Of a DNA stretch of 64,000 nt, positions 61,601 to 64,000 are shown piece after piece. Below the pieces are notes generated by a model that saw only the letters and a program-made list of their open reading frames with translations, was not told where the DNA came from and made no database searches. Position 1 is the first letter of the stretch; every line of letters starts with the position of its first letter. The position numbers and the translations under genes were made by a program. The DNA comes from Streptomyces sp. NBRC 109706. GTDB taxonomy: Bacteria; Actinomycetota; Actinomycetes; Streptomycetales; Streptomycetaceae. Location: the NCBI RefSeq assembly GCF_000974485.1, contig NZ_BBOM01000008.1:558001-622000 (forward strand), written 5' to 3'.

Positions 61601-64000
61601 GCCTGGCCGAGCGCGACGAGCGCGAGCTGTGGCGCCATCAGGCGCAGCCCGCGCCGGCCCAGGAGTTCGATGGCGCCGGCGTCGGCCATGCCGCCGCCGT
61701 CCCAGCCGCCCCAGGACACCGAGGTGGCGACCCGCCCGCGTTGGCGGCGCGCCACGGCCAGCGCGTCAAGATGCGCGTTGGCCGCCGCGTAGGCGGCCTG
61801 GCCGGCGCCGCCCCAGACGGCCGATCCCGAGGAGAACAGCACAAACGCCTCAAGGCCGTCGCCGAGCAGTTCGTCGAGGTGTCGCGCCCCGTCGACCTTC
61901 GCGGCGACCACCCGGGCCAGTTCGTCGGCCGTGGTCAGCGCGATCGGCGTGGACTGGGCCACGCCGGCGGCATGGACGACGGTGGTGACGGGCGGCCCCT
62001 CGGGCAGCGCGGCGAGCAGCGCCCGCAGCGCCTCGCGGTCGCTCACATCGCAGGACTCGACCAGGACCTCGGCGCCGGCCTCCGTCAACTCGGCGGCCAG
62101 CTCGGCGGCGCCCGGCGCCAGCGGGCCGCTGCGCGAGGTCAGCACGATACGGGGCGCGCCCAACTCGGCCAGCCAGCGCGCGATATGCCCGCCGAGAGCG
62201 CCGGTGCCGCCGGTGACCAGCGCGGTGCCGGTCGGCCGCCAGGAGCCGCCGCGCGGCGCTTCGCCCAGGGGCGCGCGGACCATCCGGCGGGCGAACACCC
62301 CGGCGGGGCGCACCGCGATCTGGTCCTCGTCGTCCAGCCCGGCCAGCGCGCCCACCAGCCGGTCGGCGGCCCGCTCGTCCCACTCCGCCGGCAGATCCAC
62401 CAACCCGCCCCAGCGGGACGGGAGTTCCAACCCCGTGACCAGGCCGAGGCCCCACACCCCGGCCTGCGCCGGGTCCGACAGCGGATCGGCCGGGCCGACG
62501 GAGACCGCACCCCGGGTCGCCAGCCACAGGGGGGCGGCCAGATCGAGGGCTTCGACGGCCTGGACCAGCGCCAGGGTGGCGGCGACCCCGACCGCGACCC
62601 CGTCGGGGCCAGGGCGGGTGTCCGGGCCGAGCAGCGACAGCAGCCCGTCGACCCGGCCGTCGCCACCCGCGGCGGCCTCGGCCAGCGCGTCCTCGATCCT
62701 GGCGGCCAGTCCCGCGCCGTGCGGGTCGTCGTCGCCCCAGGTCACCGTCAGCACCCGGGCGACGCCCCGTTCGGCCAGTGCCCGGGCGCAGCGGCCAGCG
62801 AGATCGTCGGGGTCGTGCGCGGGGGCGACGAGCAGCCAGCGGCCGGTGAGGATCGGCTCCGGCAGGCGGGCCCTGCGGCGCCACGCGATCCGGTAGCGCC
62901 AGGCGTCCACCGTGGATCGGTCGCCGCGTTCGGCCCGCCACGCCGACAGCACGGGCAGCGCGTCGGCCGCCCCCGCGAGGAGTTCGCGCTGTCCCGGGTC
63001 GGACACGTCCAGCGCGTCGGCCAGCGCCACCGGATCGCCGCCGGCGACCGCGGTCCAGAACCGTTCGTCCGCCGGATCGGGAACGCCGGACCCGGCCGCC
63101 GTGGCGACGGGCGTGGCCGACTCCAGCCAGTAGCGGCGGCGTTGGAACGGATAGCCGGGCAGCTCGGGGAGTTCGGCGGCGGCCCCCGGGGGCGGCAGCA
63201 CGGTGTCCCAGTCGGGCACGAGCCCCCGGGCGAACGCGGTCGCCAGCGCCTCCCGGAACCGTTCCGGCCCGCCGCTGCCCCGGCGCAGCGTGCTGACCAC
63301 CACCGTGTCCTCGACGCCGACGGCGTCGGCCAGATCCTCGATGTTGGCGGTCAGCGACGGATAGGGGCTGGGCTCGACAAAGGCGCGGAACCCGTCGCGC
63401 AGCATGGCGTCGACCGCGTCGGCGAACCGCACCGGCTGGCGCATGTTGCGGTACCAGTGCTCCTGGTCGAGCGCCGCACCGTCGACCGGGCCGCCGTCGA
63501 CGGTCGAGTACAGCGGGATCGCGGCCGCGCGCGGGGTGATCCCGGCGAGCGCCGTCAACGCCTCGTCGCGCAGCCGCTCGACCTCGGGGGAGTGGGCGGT
63601 GCCGGTGATCAGCATCCGGCGGCTGGCGATCTCGTCGGCGGTGAGCGCGGCGGCCAGTTCGTCGACCGCCGCCGGATCGCCGGACAGCACGGTGGCCCTG
63701 GGCCCGTTGACGGCCGCCAGATGCAGCCGGCCGGGCCAGCGCGCCATCCGCGCGGTCAGCTCGTCGACGGGCAGGGTGACCGTCAGCATCGCGCCGTCGC
63801 TGTGGACGGAGGCCAGCAGCCGGCTGCGGACGACGACGATCCGCGCCGCGTCCGCCAGGGACAGGGCGCCGGCGACATGGGCCGCCGCTATCTCGCCCTG
63901 GCTGTGCCCGACGACGGCCTCCGGCACGATGCCGTGCGCCCGCCACAGCGCGGTCAGCGCCACCATCACCGCGAACAGGACGGGCTGCACCACATCGAGC
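55648..64000 (-). CDS. Type I modular polyketide synthase A, 5' end cut by the window
   Basis: About 2783 residues are visible, starting inside an AT (GHSQGEIAAAHVAG). This first AT has GTAHS at the position of YASHS/HAFHS, so its extender or starter is uncertain. A reductase domain with A1-type features (AVWGGAGQAAY, no LDD) and an ACP (GFDSLTAVDIRNR) complete that module. The second module is full: KS (TACSSS, AHGTGT, NIGHTQ), AT with YASHS (methylmalonyl-CoA), DH (HAVLGQVLVP and DAALH), B-type KR (VDDG, GQANYAAANAY) and ACP (GVDSLTGVEL). It should yield an alpha-methyl alpha,beta-enoyl unit. The protein ends in a docking tail (TATAEELFQILDE) matched to the N-terminus of gene B. The KS or loading part before the first AT lies outside the window. 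Confidence 0.93.
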   Translation of the reverse strand, partial: LDVVQPVLFAVMVALTALWRAHGIVPEAVVGHSQGEIAAAHVAGALSLADAARIVVVRSRLLASVHSDGAMLTVTLPVDELTARMARWPGRLHLAAVNGPRATVLSGDPAAVDELAAALTADEIASRRMLITGTAHSPEVERLRDEALTALAGITPRAAAIPLYSTVDGGPVDGAALDQEHWYRNMRQPVRFADAVDAMLRDGFRAFVEPSPYPSLTANIEDLADAVGVEDTVVVSTLRRGSGGPERFREALATAFARGLVPDWDTVLPPPGAAAELPELPGYPFQRRRYWLESATPVATAAGSGVPDPADERFWTAVAGGDPVALADALDVSDPGQRELLAGAADALPVLSAWRAERGDRSTVDAWRYRIAWRRRARLPEPILTGRWLLVAPAHDPDDLAGRCARALAERGVARVLTVTWGDDDPHGAGLAARIEDALAEAAAGGDGRVDGLLSLLGPDTRPGPDGVAVGVAATLALVQAVEALDLAAPLWLATRGAVSVGPADPLSDPAQAGVWGLGLVTGLELPSRWGGLVDLPAEWDERAADRLVGALAGLDDEDQIAVRPAGVFARRMVRAPLGEAPRGGSWRPTGTALVTGGTGALGGHIARWLAELGAPRIVLTSRSGPLAPGAAELAAELTEAGAEVLVESCDVSDREALRALLAALPEGPPVTTVVHAAGVAQSTPIALTTADELARVVAAKVDGARHLDELLGDGLEAFVLFSSGSAVWGGAGQAAYAAANAHLDALAVARRQRGRVATSVSWGGWDGGGMADAGAIELLGRRGLRLMAPQLALVALGQALAHDETLLTVTDMDWARFAPGYTAARPRPLIGELPEVVRALADGAGEDEPADDAAGSELGRRLAALPAGERRSLLLTLVRTEAAAALGHAGPADIEPGRAFRDLGFDSLTAVDIRNRLRSATGLRLPTTIAFDHPTPNALTDFLAERLLGRPADADTPAVRAPAGAWAADEPIAIVGMACRFPGGVRSPDDLWELVLNGRDAITPFPDDRGWDLEALYDPELRQAGSSYVREGGFLDDAGDFDAEFFGISPREAMTMDPQQRVLLETAWEALENARIDPSGLLRSSTGVFVGTSFQGYGLGGADSLGTAEGFFLAGTGTAAVSGRLSYSLGLEGPAVTVDTACSSSLVALHLAAQALRQGECSLALAGGVTVLPTPVSFTEFSRQRGLAPDGRCKPFAAAADGTGWGEGVGVVTLQRLSTALAEGRRVLAVVAGSAVNQDGASNGMTAPNGPSQRRVIAAALAAARVDAADVDFVEAHGTGTPLGDPIEAQALMAVYGERGAADAPLWIGSVKSNIGHTQSAAGIAGVIKAVLALRHGVLPPTLHVDEPTPHVDWSPGTVALLTEAREWPDTGRVRRAGVSSFGGSGTNAHAIIEQAPKAPPREPAEAASAPAPWLLSARTEGALRAQAARLRSLVADRPELEPADIAWSLATTRTAFEHRAVLLDGGREAPTALAALAAGGLPAGVVRGRAVEGRTAFVFPGQGSQWLGMGGPLLAAEAVFAETAAACDEAFARYTDWSVLDVLRGTEGAASLERDDVIQVSLFTVMVSLAALWRSWGVEPDAVLGHSQGEIAAAHVAGALSLDDAALVVARRAELLPGIAGRGGMLSVALPLPEIEKRIAAWDGRLCVGARNAPHANVVSGDSDALAAFAADCAAERIRARPVRIGYASHSPHVEELAEPLRAALAGVEPRAGTVPFFSSVTGDWIDTTTLDGAYWYDNLRRCVGFEPAVRGLAEQGYRHFVEISPHPTLTMGVQETLEGIDNAGVAWPPPVASLRQGKGDAARMLASAAEAHASGVRVDWGAVLGGRGARAVDLPTYPFQSERYWMSSAVAAPGADPAGAGLDATEHPILTAAAPVAGTDIVLLTGRLSTRTHPWLADHAVLGQVLVPGTAFVELAATVGGQVGCGFVEELTLGGPLILTGSDAVRVQAIVQPPDDTGRRSLGIYSRPDDGTRDAGGAADDWTPHATATLAPTTPEPAPEPGDLTRWPPAGATEIDLGGFYDDLAALGYRYGPAFQAMRGAWHRDGAVYAEVAFAPDTSEERDAAGFAVHPALLDAALHGIGLLRSLREGGEPARAELPFSWRGVRLLRHGVGALRVRLTTEGADGVAVTVAAADGAPVGTVDAIVARPVPDDFGAAPDPAGNALFRVDWVEVAGAPAPGEASWALFGPDPLGLGDRLRAAGARIVPGADEGDAGTARALAPLAAGDGPAGPGGVAHRALRLVRRWLADERRADDRLTIVTRGAVAVDGYAGGDITDLASAAAWGLIRSAQAEHPGRFVLVDVDDDPASLAALAEAPGGEEPQLALRAGRAHAPRLVRAEPPKPVDVDAEGTTLITGGTGTIGSALARHLAAAHGVRRLLLTSRRGPRSPGAAELVAELAAFGCEASVVACDIGERDEVARLLAGIPADRPLRAVVHAAGTVDDGMVTDLDADRLDRVLHAKANGALHLHELTRHLELSTFVLFSSASATFGAVGQANYAAANAYLDALAQHRRAGGLAGVSMAWGPWAEASGMTSRLTDADIRRVKRLGLTPMATADGMALFDAARGATTAGTVPMLLDVGALRTRSEAVPPLLRDLVRPGRTSPVAAGDNGAGLRRRLAELDEAERHELVLDLVRSQLAAVLGHSGPEAVRTDRGFLEIGVDSLTGVELRNRLAALTGLRLLATMVFDHPNPVALTRHLLGELAPEPVSASERALEELDRLADVLGAVDADDADRARVGGRLRELLARWNEGKQRADDAVDLETATAEELFQILDESH

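Overview
The window is actinomycete DNA, most likely Streptomyces or a close relative. The whole stretch is very G+C rich with G/C at third codon positions. It carries modular type I polyketide synthases, a large ATP-binding LuxR (LAL) regulator, lipobox lipoproteins and rare TTA codons confined to one biosynthetic gene. Gene density is high, and both window edges cut genes.

Layout. (1) Positions 1-6964, minus strand: a compact biosynthetic unit of an MFS exporter, a KS-AT-ACP polyketide synthase subunit and a class III aminotransferase fused to a luciferase-like monooxygenase (cut at base 1). Exporter and KS gene overlap by one base; the next junction is 8 bp. The KS-AT-ACP gene holds four TTA codons, so it probably depends on the bldA tRNA. 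(2) 7110-8645, minus: a membrane-anchored two-repeat protein, followed by a small overlapping gene that is readable only across a frame break at a run of six G. (3) 8777-15395, minus: a LacI-type repressor gene, then a promoter with two identical 18-bp palindromic operators, then an operon for a binding-protein-dependent ABC importer (lipoprotein, ATPase, fused double permease) and a fumarase/adenylosuccinate-lyase superfamily enzyme. This looks like uptake plus first cleavage of an unknown nutrient. (4) 15598-19640, plus: a small four-helix membrane protein and a glycine-betaine/proline type ABC importer (proV-proW-proX), closed by a strong hairpin terminator. (5) 19679-21817, minus: a SulP anion transporter co-transcribed with an ArsR-type regulator that has a likely operator upstream. 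(6) 21930-64000, minus: one side of a modular polyketide cluster, with a cytochrome P450, an LAL regulator, the remnant of a type II thioesterase, and three collinear PKS genes.

The PKS genes read A (55648 to the right edge), B (51017-55630), C (26665-51015, about 8116 residues). In transcription order the modules are: [..AT-KR-ACP], [KS-AT-DH-KR-ACP] in A; [KS-AT-KR-ACP] in B; three [KS-AT-KR-ACP], one [KS-AT-DH-KR-ACP] and one [KS-AT-DH-ER-KR-ACP] in C. All complete ATs carry the malonyl motif HAFHS except the complete AT of gene A (YASHS, methylmalonyl); the cut first AT has a non-standard GTAHS. The A1-type ketoreductases in B and C modules 1-3 predict four consecutive 1,3-related hydroxyls, followed by an olefin and a saturated unit. 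Gene C ends in a docking domain and has no thioesterase, so the chain must continue on a PKS outside the window. Whether the KS-AT-ACP/aminotransferase unit at the left belongs to the same pathway cannot be decided from this window.
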